Assembly (NCBI RefSeq): GCF_030548465.1
Contig: NZ_JAUOSF010000001.1
Location: 62,001 to 126,000, forward strand
DNA from: Tamlana sp. 2_MG-2023
Lineage (GTDB): Bacteria > Bacteroidota > Bacteroidia > Flavobacteriales > Flavobacteriaceae
Reading direction: 5' to 3'
DNA length: 64,000 nt
The position numbers were made by a program, and so were the translations under genes. Below the pieces are notes generated by a model, which was not told the DNA's origin, did no database searches, and was given only the letters and a program-made list of their open reading frames with translations. Positions 1 to 9,297 of this stretch are shown here, piece by piece (within the stretch, counting starts at the first letter, position 1; the number at the start of each line of letters is the position of its first letter).

Positions 1-672
1 CGTGATGAGGCATCAGATCGTGTGGCTTTGGCTCCAAAGGTTTATGATGTAAATGGCGTAAAACTGATGTATCCAAAAGATGAATTATCCGGAGGGACTT
101 GGATTGGTGTGAGTGAAAAGAAGCGATTAATATGTGTGTTGAATGGAGGCTACGTTCTTCATGAACGTAAAGCTTCTTACAGAAAGAGTCGTGGTATTGT
201 TGCGAAAGACTTGATGCTTGCAGATACTATTTCTTCAGAAATAAATAATTATGATTTTAGTGATATCGAACCTTTTACAATTATTATTGCCGATTGGAAT
301 TTCAGTTTAAAATTTTATGAATTGGTTTGGGATGGAGAACAAGCGCATCTTTCAGAACTACCTTTAGAACCTAAAATTTGGTCATCTTCTACGTTATATA
401 CTGAAGCGATGAAAAAAGAACGTCAAGATTGGTTTAAAATCTTTCAAACTGTTAATCATTTGAACGCTACCAACATTCTTAAGTTTCATAAAACTACTGG
501 TAAAGAAAACACAAATTATGGTGTAATTATGGATCGCGGTTTTGTGAAAACTACGAGTATAACACAGGTTGAAAAGCAGGAGGATACAGTTACTATGCGT
601 TTTGAAAGTGTTGAAAATCAAAAGGTTTATGTTGAAAAGCTAAATTTCAAAGAAACTTTGGTAAATGAGTAG
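1..672 (+). CDS. NRDE/TANGO2 family protein, 5' end cut by window edge
   Basis: The reading frame is open to the first base, and the first three codons read R-D-E. In this family the N-terminal signature is N-R-D-E, so the window begins inside that motif and roughly 15-20 residues are missing. A GTG at position 22 could be called as a start, but the in-frame RDE directly upstream argues against it. Downstream features fit the family: a GGTWIGV segment at about residue 34 and an LNGGYVLHERKASYRKSRG stretch. TANGO2 homologues are linked to haem and lipid homeostasis in eukaryotes; the bacterial role is not established. The gene overlaps the next by 8 bp, suggesting co-transcription. Confidence 0.8.
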   Translation, partial: RDEASDRVALAPKVYDVNGVKLMYPKDELSGGTWIGVSEKKRLICVLNGGYVLHERKASYRKSRGIVAKDLMLADTISSEINNYDFSDIEPFTIIIADWNFSLKFYELVWDGEQAHLSELPLEPKIWSSSTLYTEAMKKERQDWFKIFQTVNHLNATNILKFHKTTGKENTNYGVIMDRGFVKTTSITQVEKQEDTVTMRFESVENQKVYVEKLNFKETLVNE

Positions 673-1678
673 AAACGGTATTGTTTTAATTCTAGCTTAT
701 CCCGATACCATAGTTAGAGGGCCTAAAGAATGGTATGCACCATTTATGCGTTTCGTGGGAATGGGAACCAAAAACTACATACGCGCTGGTCATGCTGCTT
801 TGGTTTTAATAGACGAAAAAACAGGAGGTTTAGCATATTATGATTTCGGACGCTATATCGTGCCAGAGCCTTATGGACGTGTTCGAAGTCAAGAAACTGA
901 TCCTGAATTAACTTTACCGTTAAAAGCTAAAATTGTAGATGGTTCAGTGCAAAATATGGATGATATTTTAGTGTATTTAACCACGCATCCAAAAATAACT
1001 CATGGCGATGGAAAAATGTTAGCTTCGTTATGCCATGCGATTGACTATGATAAAGCCAGTACTTTTATTTTGGAATTACAAAGTCAAAAGTCTGTTAGAT
1101 ATGCAGCATTTATTAAAAAAGCTTCAAACTGTGCGCGTTTTGTGACTGATGTATTGATAGCTTCAGTAACAGATGAAACGATTAAAAAAAATTTACTAAA
1201 ATCGAAAAGGTTTACACCGAGCACGGTGGGGAATGTGTTATTAGGAAATACTGAAAAGTTGGTTTATGAAGTTTCCGAGCAAGGGGTTATTTCAGAATTC
1301 AATGGATCTCAAAAAAGTGAAAATTTACGATGTTTTTTAGATCGGTTGAAAGGTTATAAACCTAATTTAGAAGGAAATTTGAAGCCCAAAACGGTTTCTG
1401 GTTTACCCGAAGAAGCGCAATGGCTGCCTGGAATAGGCAGTGGTGCTTGGTTTTTGTTAGATAAAACTGAAAGTGAATCCGATTTCAGATTTAGACGCGT
1501 GTCTCCATATGGAACAGTAGATTGTGATGCTGAATTTTCGGTAGATAAAAAAGACTTTTGTTTTAATTCAGACTTTAGATTTTTGCCTTTTTCTAATTGT
1601 AAAAGTTTTCAGATAGAACAAGATGGTACCGTTTTTAATTTTAATCAGGTTGTTTCTTCTGAAGAAATTTACAAGTAA
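665..1678 (+). CDS. Uncharacterised protein, possible permuted papain-like fold
   Basis: This 337-residue protein has no signal peptide or membrane segment that I can see. I do not recognise a characterised family, though it looks like a conserved flavobacterial protein. Two motifs suggest a circularly permuted NlpC/P60-like papain fold: an early AGHAALVLID (His near residue 43) and a later SNCARFVTDVL (Cys near residue 156, preceded by Asn). This is the order His then Asn-Cys seen in permuted papain-type enzymes. It overlaps the upstream NRDE gene by 8 bp and converges with the transporter gene, with which it shares 10 bp at the 3' ends. The enzymatic assignment is inference only. Confidence 0.6.
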   Translation: MSRNGIVLILAYPDTIVRGPKEWYAPFMRFVGMGTKNYIRAGHAALVLIDEKTGGLAYYDFGRYIVPEPYGRVRSQETDPELTLPLKAKIVDGSVQNMDDILVYLTTHPKITHGDGKMLASLCHAIDYDKASTFILELQSQKSVRYAAFIKKASNCARFVTDVLIASVTDETIKKNLLKSKRFTPSTVGNVLLGNTEKLVYEVSEQGVISEFNGSQKSENLRCFLDRLKGYKPNLEGNLKPKTVSGLPEEAQWLPGIGSGAWFLLDKTESESDFRFRRVSPYGTVDCDAEFSVDKKDFCFNSDFRFLPFSNCKSFQIEQDGTVFNFNQVVSSEEIYK

Positions 1679-3162
1679 ACGGAAACCGTTAGAAATACCA
1701 TTGTTGTAATAATTAAAATAAGGAGTAGGGGCGTTATAAATTTCAGCCACTTGTCAAATCCAATTTTCACAATAGCTAAAGCTGCTAGTATTAGTCCGGT
1801 TGGACTTATTAAATAAAGCAATCCCATACCATATTGGTACGTGTTCACAATAACTTCGCGTCCTAAGTTTACAGTGTCTGCCAAAGGAGACATGATAGGC
1901 ATGGTTAAAACTGCCATTCCTGAAGATGATGGCATGAAGAAGGATAGGCCTGCATATATAAAAAGCATAAAATTAGTAAAAAGGCCTTTGGGCATACCGG
2001 CAGTGATGTTACTAGCGTAAAAGAGTAAGGTGTCGCTTATAAGTCCGTCTTCCATTATAATGGTAACACCTCTAGCAATACCAACAATAAAGGCGACACT
2101 TAATAAATCGCCAGCACCTTTTGCGAAGTTTTCTATAAATACACTTTCGTTTATTTTAGCAATAAACCCGATAATTATGGCGCCTATTAAAAATGTTGTG
2201 GTCATTTCAACAAACCACCAATCTAAAAAAGAAACACCAATAATCATCACGATAAAACAAAGCGTAAAAACAAAAGTGATAAGCTTTAATCTTGGTGTGA
2301 ATTTTATATTTGCATCCGTATTCAGCTTGAAAAGCGATTCAATAGCTTCTTTTTGATCATATACTATGGATTTTGAAGGATCGCTTTTAACGCGTTTGGC
2401 ATATCGAAGTATATAAAATATGGTAATGGTTAAACATAGCATGAGCATGAGAATGCGGCTTTGTAAACCTGTGGTCCAACTAATCCCTGCAGCATCAGAG
2501 GCGATAATGGTTGAAAACGGATTTATAGTTGAGCACATCGTACCAATAGCAGAGCCTAGAAAAATACAACTCACACCAACGATAGCATCGTATTTCGCTG
2601 CTAAAAAAACGGGGATTAAAATCGGATAAAAAGCCATGGTTTCTTCGGCGAGACCAAAAGTAGTTCCGCCAGCAGCAATAAGCGTAGTGACTACGATAAT
2701 TAAAAGGTATTCTCTTTCCTTTAAAGACTGAGCCATCCAAGCAATACCTGCATCAAAAGCACCAGTAATATTCATTATACCTATTAAGCCGCCAATAATC
2801 AGAATTAGAAAAATAATATCTGAAGCCGCAATAGTACCTTTTATAGGCGATTTTAATAAGTCACCAAAACCTTGAGAATTTGGTTCGAGTTCTTTATAAG
2901 AATTTGGGATGCCAATGGGTTTATAAATAGCGCCACTAGTGAATTTTTCCAGTGGAATTTTAATGTTGAGGTCGTTTAGGGTTTCTGTCGTTGCAGGGAG
3001 TTCGGTGGTTTTCTTTAAACTGACTACGGTAAAACTGTTGTTTGAAGCGTTATAAGTGAGGCTGTCATATTTTCCTGCTGGAATAATCCAAGTTAGAAGC
3101 GCAACAAGACCTGCAATAATAATAAGTATGGTTTGTGCTGAAGGGAATTTTAGTTTTTTCAT
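1669..3162 (-). CDS. YfcC family membrane transporter
   Basis: This polytopic inner-membrane protein of about 497 residues has roughly a dozen hydrophobic segments and family-typical stretches such as GGTTFGLAEETMAFYPILIP and a C-terminal FMPSSSGMAVLTMPIMSPLAD. It matches the YfcC/DcuC-like group of the ion transporter superfamily, whose members are annotated as carboxylate, basic amino acid or peptide permeases. The substrate cannot be read from sequence. I chose the start at MKKLKFPSAQT (3162) over an ATG six codons upstream because hydrophobic residues begin right after it. It is convergent with the preceding gene (10-bp overlap). Confidence 0.85.
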   Translation of the reverse strand: MKKLKFPSAQTILIIIAGLVALLTWIIPAGKYDSLTYNASNNSFTVVSLKKTTELPATTETLNDLNIKIPLEKFTSGAIYKPIGIPNSYKELEPNSQGFGDLLKSPIKGTIAASDIIFLILIIGGLIGIMNITGAFDAGIAWMAQSLKEREYLLIIVVTTLIAAGGTTFGLAEETMAFYPILIPVFLAAKYDAIVGVSCIFLGSAIGTMCSTINPFSTIIASDAAGISWTTGLQSRILMLMLCLTITIFYILRYAKRVKSDPSKSIVYDQKEAIESLFKLNTDANIKFTPRLKLITFVFTLCFIVMIIGVSFLDWWFVEMTTTFLIGAIIIGFIAKINESVFIENFAKGAGDLLSVAFIVGIARGVTIIMEDGLISDTLLFYASNITAGMPKGLFTNFMLFIYAGLSFFMPSSSGMAVLTMPIMSPLADTVNLGREVIVNTYQYGMGLLYLISPTGLILAALAIVKIGFDKWLKFITPLLLILIITTMVFLTVSVYL

Positions 3163-3291
3163 ATCCAATATTAAAACCAAGTAATAACTGGTATTGCCGT
3201 AATTTGGTTAAAAATAATGAATTTTAAATTACAATACTTCCTTGTAGATACATGTAGCAGTAGTAGTTTTCTACCAACTAGTGCAATAGAA

Positions 3292-3678
3292 TTAGTTTAT
3301 AGCAAAAGGTGCGCTAAGTTTAAAGTTAGGAATGGTGACTTGAAACTTTTTAGTTGTAGTAAAGTTGACCATACTGTAGTGGCCCTGCATGGCACCGAAT
3401 GGTGAGGTTAGTAAACATCCAGAAGAGTAAGTGTGTGATTCACCTGGTTTAAGAACGGGTTTTTTTCCAACAACACCTTCCCCAGAAACGGTTTCAATAT
3501 TGTTTAAGGCATCTAATATCTCCCAATGACGTGCAAAAAGTTGAACTGAATCTTTACTTTGGTTTTCTATAGTAATGGTATAGCCAAAGGCGTATTGTAT
3601 TTTATAATTTTTATAAAACGAGCCCTCGTAAGTGGTTTTTACGGAAATCTTTATGCCTTTTGTAACCTGTTGAACCAT
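3292..3678 (-). CDS. apaG: ApaG domain protein
   Basis: This 128-residue protein is the usual length for ApaG. The diagnostic central and C-terminal segments are present: FGYTITIENQS, RHWEILDA, GEGVVGKKPVLKPGESHTY and SPFGAMQGHYSM. ApaG is a small fibronectin-III-like beta-sandwich protein; in enterobacteria it is linked to Co2+/Mg2+ tolerance, but the biochemical role is unresolved. It lies directly upstream (minus strand) of the YfcC gene with a gap of about 130 bp, and downstream of the T9SS plug gene. The assignment to the family is firm; the function is not. Confidence 0.92.
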   Translation of the reverse strand: MVQQVTKGIKISVKTTYEGSFYKNYKIQYAFGYTITIENQSKDSVQLFARHWEILDALNNIETVSGEGVVGKKPVLKPGESHTYSSGCLLTSPFGAMQGHYSMVNFTTTKKFQVTIPNFKLSAPFAIN

Positions 3679-3784
3679 GTTAACTATAGATATACCATGT
3701 GTTTATAGCTGCTAATGTAACAAAATATAAATGTCTGTCACAAATTTTAACGTGATTGGTACAAAAATTAGATAATTTGCAGTT

Positions 3785-5035
3785 TTAGTTGCTAATATTT
3801 ACAGAACTCCCTTCGTTATAGCCTATAATTCTATCATATCGAGCTCCTAAATCTCTGTAATATACTAATACTTTGTAGCTATTTTCGGTTTGCCAATGAT
3901 TTCCACTTATATACCCTTCATCTATTTCACCATCTGCATTGACAACAACATATTTATAATTGTAAAATCCTTGTTTCAACAAAAGGGAGCTACTGAAAAT
4001 GTTTTTTGAAGCATCGTATGACATCTTGGTAGCTTCTTCAATGGCATAATTATTAAAGCTACCATAAACATGTATATTTTTGTCTTTTATGGTGTTATCC
4101 GCTTTTAATGAAAAATGCATCCAAACATAATCTGCTTCAATATCTGGGTTTGTGGCATCTAAATTGTTTATTACATAATTACCGTTGATATCCGGGTTAT
4201 AGGTGTAGGGTTGGCTGACACGACTCACATTGGTGTACATATAATTATGATATAAATCTTGTAAGTCTATAAATTGTATGTTGTTATTCGCGCCACGAAC
4301 ATCTTTGTTTTCAAAAAAGAAGTATTCGTTTCCACCCCAAAAACTAGTTTCTGAATCGTATTTGTATATTAACTGATTGCCTAAAGTATATTGAGGCCTG
4401 ATATCTGTAATAGCTGTTTTAAGATTATTATTTTGGATAATCACAGCATTAACAGTTTGCAATGGGTTGTTAAACTGAATTCGGTTAGAATCTACAATAA
4501 GTTCTACACGTTGCTTAGCTTCAATGCTTTCCATGTCTCTGGTTCGTTTTACAACAACACCAACATTAGCTATGTTTTCATAAAGCATAAATTTACGTGA
4601 AAAAACAAGTTCACTGTTGTTGTCGTAAATGAAAATCATGTAATTTCCAGACACTTTTAGACCTCTTGTTTGGTCGTTTGGAATGGTAAGTTTGTAGTGA
4701 GAAAATATTTGATAGGTATTAAAGGAGTTTTCGTATTCTCGTATACGTTGGTTGTCGAAACCATCTAGGTATTCTGACTGTACTAAAACGGAAGGTGTCC
4801 AATCGCGGTTATAATATTTTATTTTATAGTAAAAGTCGTCTTCATTACCATTTAAAGCATCAAATTCTAAAATAATAGGATCGCTCATATTTAAAATAGG
4901 CAATTGATTTTCGTTTGTGCCACTTCTAAAATTGATAGTTTTTATATAGTCAGGCGGATTTGTTTCTTCAACTTGAGCAAAAAGGAACACAGGAAGTAAG
5001 AAAGCGATGATGTTTAATGTGAGTTTTAGTCTCAT
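3785..5035 (-). CDS. Type IX secretion system plug protein (DUF5103)
   Basis: This 416-residue protein has a clear signal peptide (MRLKLTLNIIAFLLPVFLFAQ). The mature protein begins with a DYIKTINFRSG segment and contains YYNRDWTPS, NYMIFIYDN and a C-terminal GFYNYKYVVV region, all typical of DUF5103. Established work on Flavobacterium johnsoniae showed that a protein of this family (Plug) occupies the periplasmic end of the giant SprA outer-membrane channel of the type IX secretion system. Here it is divergent from nqrA. No other T9SS component is in the window, so the main machinery must lie elsewhere. Confidence 0.85.
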   Translation of the reverse strand: MRLKLTLNIIAFLLPVFLFAQVEETNPPDYIKTINFRSGTNENQLPILNMSDPIILEFDALNGNEDDFYYKIKYYNRDWTPSVLVQSEYLDGFDNQRIREYENSFNTYQIFSHYKLTIPNDQTRGLKVSGNYMIFIYDNNSELVFSRKFMLYENIANVGVVVKRTRDMESIEAKQRVELIVDSNRIQFNNPLQTVNAVIIQNNNLKTAITDIRPQYTLGNQLIYKYDSETSFWGGNEYFFFENKDVRGANNNIQFIDLQDLYHNYMYTNVSRVSQPYTYNPDINGNYVINNLDATNPDIEADYVWMHFSLKADNTIKDKNIHVYGSFNNYAIEEATKMSYDASKNIFSSSLLLKQGFYNYKYVVVNADGEIDEGYISGNHWQTENSYKVLVYYRDLGARYDRIIGYNEGSSVNISN

Positions 5036-5153
5036 TTGGGGTTTATTTTGGGTAAATATAGTTAAATTATAAAGGTTGACTAATTCAGTTATTAAGAATC
5101 AGTATAAATAATATCAAGCTTTCTTTTAAAGTGCGAATTTCATAATTTATACG

Positions 5154-5161
5154 TATTTTTG
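5154..5161 (+). promoter_or_regulatory. Candidate -7 element for the nqr operon
   Basis: The octamer TATTTTTG matches the Bacteroidota -7 consensus TAnnTTTG and lies 38 bases before the nqrA ATG. I see no good TTG-type -33 element at the expected distance, so this is a tentative call. Confidence 0.4.
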
Positions 5162-5199
5162 CTGCGATTTTTAGACAACTAATTTCAATAAATATAAAT

Positions 5200-6555
5200 A
5201 TGTCAAACGACATTCGTATTAAAAAAGGTCTGGACATTAAACTTAAGGGTGAGGCTGAAAAAACTGTTGAGCAAGCAGTGATCAGTAACTACTGCACCAT
5301 AAGGCCAGAAGACTTCCACGGAATTATTCCAAAACTTATTGCAAAAGAGGGTGCTACAGTCCAAGCTGGAGATACTTTATTTTTCGATAAATCTAACGAA
5401 GCTGTTAAGTTTGCTTCTCCTGTATCAGGGAAAGTAGTTGAGGTTGTTCGTGGACCAAAAAGGCGTATCGATGCCATTAAAATAGAAGCCGATAAAACAC
5501 AATCTCACAAGGATTTTGGACAGGTTAATGTTGAAACTGCAAAACCAGAGGACCTAAAAGCACATTTACTTGCTTCAGGGTGTTGGCCATTTGTAAAACA
5601 GCGTCCGTATGATGTTGTTGCAAACCCAGATAAGGCGCCTAAAGCGATCTTTATTTCTGCATATGCCAGCGCACCATTAGCGGCCGATTTAGATTTTACT
5701 TTAAAAGGTAAAGAAGCTGAATTGCAAGCGGCTATTACTGCTCTAGGAAAGCTAACCGAAGGTAAGGTACATGTTTCTGTTGGTAAGAATGCAAATTCTC
5801 CACTTTCAGGTTTAAACGGTATTACTTTACATAAAGTTTCTGGACCACACCCATCAGGGAATGTGGGAACACAAATCAATAAAATTGATCCAGTAAACAA
5901 AGGTGAAGTGGTTTGGACGGTAAATCCGCAGGACCTAGTCATAATGGGTGAGTTGTTGTTGACAGGAAAGTTCAACGCACAGCGTATTGTTGCTTTAGTC
6001 GGGTCTTCTGTTCAAAAACCAAGATATTTCAAAACACTTATCGGAAGCGAAGTGGCAACTATCATATTTGATAAAGGTATCGATAGATCAGGTCATGACC
6101 GTGTGATTTCTGGTAATGTTTTAACGGGAAAAGAAATCAAAGCAGACGGTAGTTTAGGGTATTACGATAACGTGATCTCTGTGATTCCAGAAGGTGATGA
6201 TTATGAGTTTTTCGGATGGAATAAACCTATTTTTAACAAGGTTTCTACTTCAAGAGCATTAACTTTCTCATGGTTAACACCTAACAAAGCTTACGATTTG
6301 AATACCAATACAAACGGTGAACACAGAGCTTTTGTAACCACAGGAACTTATGAAGAGGTCTTTCCTTTAGATATTTATCCATTACAAATCTTAAAAGCTT
6401 GTATGTATAAAGATTTAGATGAAATGGAAGCTTTAGGGATGTACGAAGTTGCTCCTGAAGATTTTGCTCTAACTGAATTTGTTTGTGTGTCTAAGCAACC
6501 ACATCAAAAAATAATTAGAGAAGGTTTAGACTTAATGCTAAAAGAAATTGGATAA
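5200..6555 (+). CDS. nqrA: Na+-translocating NADH:quinone reductase subunit A
   Basis: NqrA is a cytoplasmic-side subunit of the Na+-pumping NADH:ubiquinone oxidoreductase. The 451 residues match the family length, and the N-terminal KKGLDIKLKGEAE and FHGIIPKLIAKEGATVQAGD segments are typical. Also typical are KVVEVVRGPKRRIDAIKIE and GPHPSGNVGTQINKIDPVNKG in the middle. It is the first gene of nqrABCDEF, with a 36-bp gap to nqrB. The ATG at 5200 starts directly before the conserved N-terminus. Many marine bacteria use Nqr as their main NADH dehydrogenase, making a sodium motive force. Confidence 0.97.
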   Translation: MSNDIRIKKGLDIKLKGEAEKTVEQAVISNYCTIRPEDFHGIIPKLIAKEGATVQAGDTLFFDKSNEAVKFASPVSGKVVEVVRGPKRRIDAIKIEADKTQSHKDFGQVNVETAKPEDLKAHLLASGCWPFVKQRPYDVVANPDKAPKAIFISAYASAPLAADLDFTLKGKEAELQAAITALGKLTEGKVHVSVGKNANSPLSGLNGITLHKVSGPHPSGNVGTQINKIDPVNKGEVVWTVNPQDLVIMGELLLTGKFNAQRIVALVGSSVQKPRYFKTLIGSEVATIIFDKGIDRSGHDRVISGNVLTGKEIKADGSLGYYDNVISVIPEGDDYEFFGWNKPIFNKVSTSRALTFSWLTPNKAYDLNTNTNGEHRAFVTTGTYEEVFPLDIYPLQILKACMYKDLDEMEALGMYEVAPEDFALTEFVCVSKQPHQKIIREGLDLMLKEIG

Positions 6556-6591
6556 TTATTCATTGAGAAACGAAATGAAAAATATTACAAG

Positions 6592-7818
6592 ATGGGTTTA
6601 AAAGAGAATTTACATAATTTTAAAGTTAAAAATAAAGGGAAGAAGTGGTTACCTGCTTTTTCAGCCATTCATACCTTTTTATTTTTACCTAATGAGACCA
6701 CACATAATGGAACTCATATAAAAGCAGCCGACGATTTAAAACGTACCATGAATACTGTAATTATGGCTATGGTACCATGTTTAATCTTTGGTATGTTTAA
6801 CGCAGGATATCAGCATCACTTAGCTTTTGATGGTATTCAAGCCGTATCAGGAGGATTTTTTAGTCCAGAATTTTGGACTCTAGACAACTTCACTGTTGGT
6901 TTTTGGAAAATCATACCACTAGTACTCGTGTCTTACGGTGTTGGTTTAGGTATTGAGTTCATATTTGCAATTATCAAAGGACATGAAGTTGAAGAAGGTT
7001 ACCTGGTAACGGGAATGTTAGTGCCACTTATTGTGCCTATTGATATTCCATTATGGATGCTTTCAGTAGCTGTTATTTTTGGAGTTGTAATTGGTAAAGA
7101 AGTTTTTGGTGGTACAGGAATGAACATTCTTAATCCAGCATTAACTATTCGTGCCTTTTTATTCTTCGCATATCCAACATGGATGTCTGGAGATAAAGTA
7201 TGGGTTGAAGGTGCTGTAGCCAGAGATCAAGCAATTGCTTCTGGTCAAAACTTAGATGCTGTTTCAGGAGAAACCATTTTAGGAACTTTAGCACAAGGTA
7301 AAGAAGTTGCGCATTCAGCAGCCGATATGTTCCTTGGGTTTATACCAGGTTCTATCGGGGAAACCTCTACACTTTTAATCATTTTAGGTGGTTTATTTTT
7401 AATATTCGCTAAAATAGGAAGTTGGAGAATCATGTTGTCTTCAGCACTTGGGGCTATAGTTATGGGCTTAATTTTTAACCAAATTGTTGACGCTGGTGTT
7501 ATAACAGAAACAAGCAAGTTTTACGGATTAATGAGCACACCATTCTGGCACCACCTACTTATTGGAGGTTTTGCTTTTGGTACGGTGTTTATGGCAACCG
7601 ACCCTGTAACGGCTTCACAAACAAATAAAGGGAAATGGTACTACGGTTTCTTAATAGGATTACTTTCTATTTTAATACGTGTATTCAACCCGGCTTACCC
7701 AGAGGGTGTGATGTTAGCGATTCTATTAATGAATGTTTTCGCACCAACAATCGACTATTACGTGATTCAAGGTAATGTGAAGAAAAGAAAGAAACGTTTA
7801 AAAGTAAAAACGGCTTAA
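6592..7818 (+). CDS. nqrB: Na+-translocating NADH:quinone reductase subunit B
   Basis: This 408-residue integral membrane subunit has about ten hydrophobic segments and the family motif FGGTGMNILNPALTIRAFLFF. NqrB carries a covalently bound FMN attached to a threonine by ApbE; the matching site here is D-A-V-S-G-E-T at residues 222-228, with Thr228 as acceptor. The residue before the threonine is Glu, where the usual flavinylation motif has Ala. NqrB also houses riboflavin and much of the Na+ path. It ends 2 bp before nqrC. Confidence 0.97.
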   Translation: MGLKENLHNFKVKNKGKKWLPAFSAIHTFLFLPNETTHNGTHIKAADDLKRTMNTVIMAMVPCLIFGMFNAGYQHHLAFDGIQAVSGGFFSPEFWTLDNFTVGFWKIIPLVLVSYGVGLGIEFIFAIIKGHEVEEGYLVTGMLVPLIVPIDIPLWMLSVAVIFGVVIGKEVFGGTGMNILNPALTIRAFLFFAYPTWMSGDKVWVEGAVARDQAIASGQNLDAVSGETILGTLAQGKEVAHSAADMFLGFIPGSIGETSTLLIILGGLFLIFAKIGSWRIMLSSALGAIVMGLIFNQIVDAGVITETSKFYGLMSTPFWHHLLIGGFAFGTVFMATDPVTASQTNKGKWYYGFLIGLLSILIRVFNPAYPEGVMLAILLMNVFAPTIDYYVIQGNVKKRKKRLKVKTA

Positions 7819-7820
7819 CA

Positions 7821-8573
7821 ATGGAAAACAAAACGGATAAAAATTCATATACTATAATATTTGCCATTGCCATGGTTATCGTGGTTGGTGCATTATTAGC
7901 ATTTACAGCTTCTTCTTTAAAACCGAAGATTTCTGAAAATCAACGTATAGAAAAGCAACAGAATATTCTATATGCGATGGGAGTTAATGATAATGATGAA
8001 GGCAGTGCAGTGTTTGTTTCTACAAAGGATGCGCCTGAATTATTTGACAAGTATATCTCGAAGCAGTTAGTGATAAAAAACGGAACACCTGAAGAAAACG
8101 ATAAAGCCTATTTAATTGACCTTAAAAAAGACAAAGCCGCTGCTGGAGGCGATCCTTCAAAGCGTAACTTGCCTTTATTTATCGGAGAAAAAGATGGTGT
8201 AACGTATTACATAATTCCTATTTACGGAAAAGGTTTATGGGATGCGATTTGGGCCTATGTTTCTGTAGATGAAAACATGGTAATCAAAGGGGCTTATTTT
8301 GACCACAAAGGAGAAACGCCTGGTTTAGGTGCAAATATCAAGCAACGTTACTTCATGGACGATTTTATTGGAGAACACCTTTTAGATGATAATGGAAACT
8401 TTAAAGGGGTGACTGTAGCTAAAGGAAATGCAGATCCAACAAACGAAGATAAAACAGATAACGAGGTTGATGCTATTGCAGGAGCTACTATCACAGGTGA
8501 TGGTGTTACAGCAATGATTAAAAGTGATCTAAAACTTTACAAGCCTTATTTCGATAATTTAAAAAATAATTAA
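7821..8573 (+). CDS. nqrC: Na+-translocating NADH:quinone reductase subunit C
   Basis: NqrC is a 250-residue protein with one N-terminal membrane helix (about residues 10-32) followed by a periplasmic FMN-binding domain. The covalent FMN site is the canonical D-A-I-A-G-A-T at residues 217-223, so Thr223 is the expected acceptor for ApbE. The GETPGLGANI segment at about 164 is also conserved. It sits 2 bp after nqrB and 3 bp before nqrD, so the genes are tightly coupled. Confidence 0.97.
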   Translation: MENKTDKNSYTIIFAIAMVIVVGALLAFTASSLKPKISENQRIEKQQNILYAMGVNDNDEGSAVFVSTKDAPELFDKYISKQLVIKNGTPEENDKAYLIDLKKDKAAAGGDPSKRNLPLFIGEKDGVTYYIIPIYGKGLWDAIWAYVSVDENMVIKGAYFDHKGETPGLGANIKQRYFMDDFIGEHLLDDNGNFKGVTVAKGNADPTNEDKTDNEVDAIAGATITGDGVTAMIKSDLKLYKPYFDNLKNN

Positions 8574-8576
8574 TTT

Positions 8577-9224
8577 ATGGGACTTTTATCAAAAAAAGAC
8601 ACAAAGTTAATCACAGACCCATTAGCAGATAATAATCCAATTACCATTCAGGTATTAGGTATTTGTTCAGCATTAGCGATTACAGCAGAGCTTAAAGCTT
8701 CTATTGTAATGTCTATTTCAGTATTATTCGTACTAGGGTTTGGTAATGTTATTATTTCATTAATGCGTAACATTATACCTTCTAAAATTAGAATTATAGT
8801 ACAGTTAACTGTAGTTGCTGCTTTAGTAATTATTGTAGATCAAGTGCTAAAAGCTTTTGCTTACGAATTGAGTAAAACACTTTCAGTTTTCATTGGTTTA
8901 ATTATTACAAACTGTATTATTATGGGACGTTTTGAGGCTTTTGCTCTAGCGAATGGCCCTTGGAAATCTTTCCTTGATGGTATTGGAAACTCTTTAGGAT
9001 ACGGCGTTATTCTTATTATAGTTGGTTTCTTTAGAGAGTTATTAGGTTCTGGAACATTATTAGGTTTTCCTGTTTTAGGAGATCCAATTACAAAAACTGG
9101 ATTATACTCAATTGGCTATGAAAATAACGGATTTATGTTATTATCACCAATGGCCTTAATCGTTGTGGGTATCATCATTTGGGTACAACGTTCAAGAAAC
9201 AAAGCTTTAGTAGAAGATCATTAA
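8577..9224 (+). CDS. nqrD: Na+-translocating NADH:quinone reductase subunit D
   Basis: NqrD is a 215-residue membrane subunit with about six helices, paralogous to NqrE and RnfA/E. Recognisable segments are LADNNPITIQVLGICSALAI at the N-terminus and IIMGRFEAFALANGPWKSFL, which contributes a cysteine-bearing helix (TNCIIMGR) that together with NqrE binds an intramembrane iron-sulfur centre. It is followed by a 73-bp spacer containing a flavobacterial repeat before nqrE, the only loose junction in the operon. Confidence 0.97.
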   Translation: MGLLSKKDTKLITDPLADNNPITIQVLGICSALAITAELKASIVMSISVLFVLGFGNVIISLMRNIIPSKIRIIVQLTVVAALVIIVDQVLKAFAYELSKTLSVFIGLIITNCIIMGRFEAFALANGPWKSFLDGIGNSLGYGVILIIVGFFRELLGSGTLLGFPVLGDPITKTGLYSIGYENNGFMLLSPMALIVVGIIIWVQRSRNKALVEDH

Positions 9225-9230
9225 TAAGTC

Positions 9231-9296
9231 GCAGTTTGCAGTCACAGAGAACAGTAATTTACTGTAAACTGAGACTGAGACTGAAAACTAAAAACA
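9231..9296. repeat. Short dispersed repeat in the nqrD-nqrE spacer
   Basis: The spacer holds CAGTTTGCAGT, an AGTAATTTACT palindrome and a GAGACTGAGACTGAAAACT run. The word ACTGAGACTGAAAACT recurs at 21197-21212 in the trpC-trpD spacer, so this is a dispersed, non-coding repeat family. Confidence 0.5.
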
Positions 9297-9297
9297 T

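Noticed and set aside
22-24. GTG at position 22 as true start of the first gene
   Set aside because: The frame continues upstream with R-D-E, the end of the family's NRDE signature, so the gene begins outside the window.
2030-2356. 108-codon plus-strand frame antisense to the transporter gene
   Set aside because: It lies wholly within the YfcC-type gene on the other strand, has no recognisable domain and an odd composition; a shadow frame.
3217-3405. 62-codon plus-strand frame antisense to apaG
   Set aside because: Overlaps the well-conserved apaG gene on the other strand and has no recognisable content.
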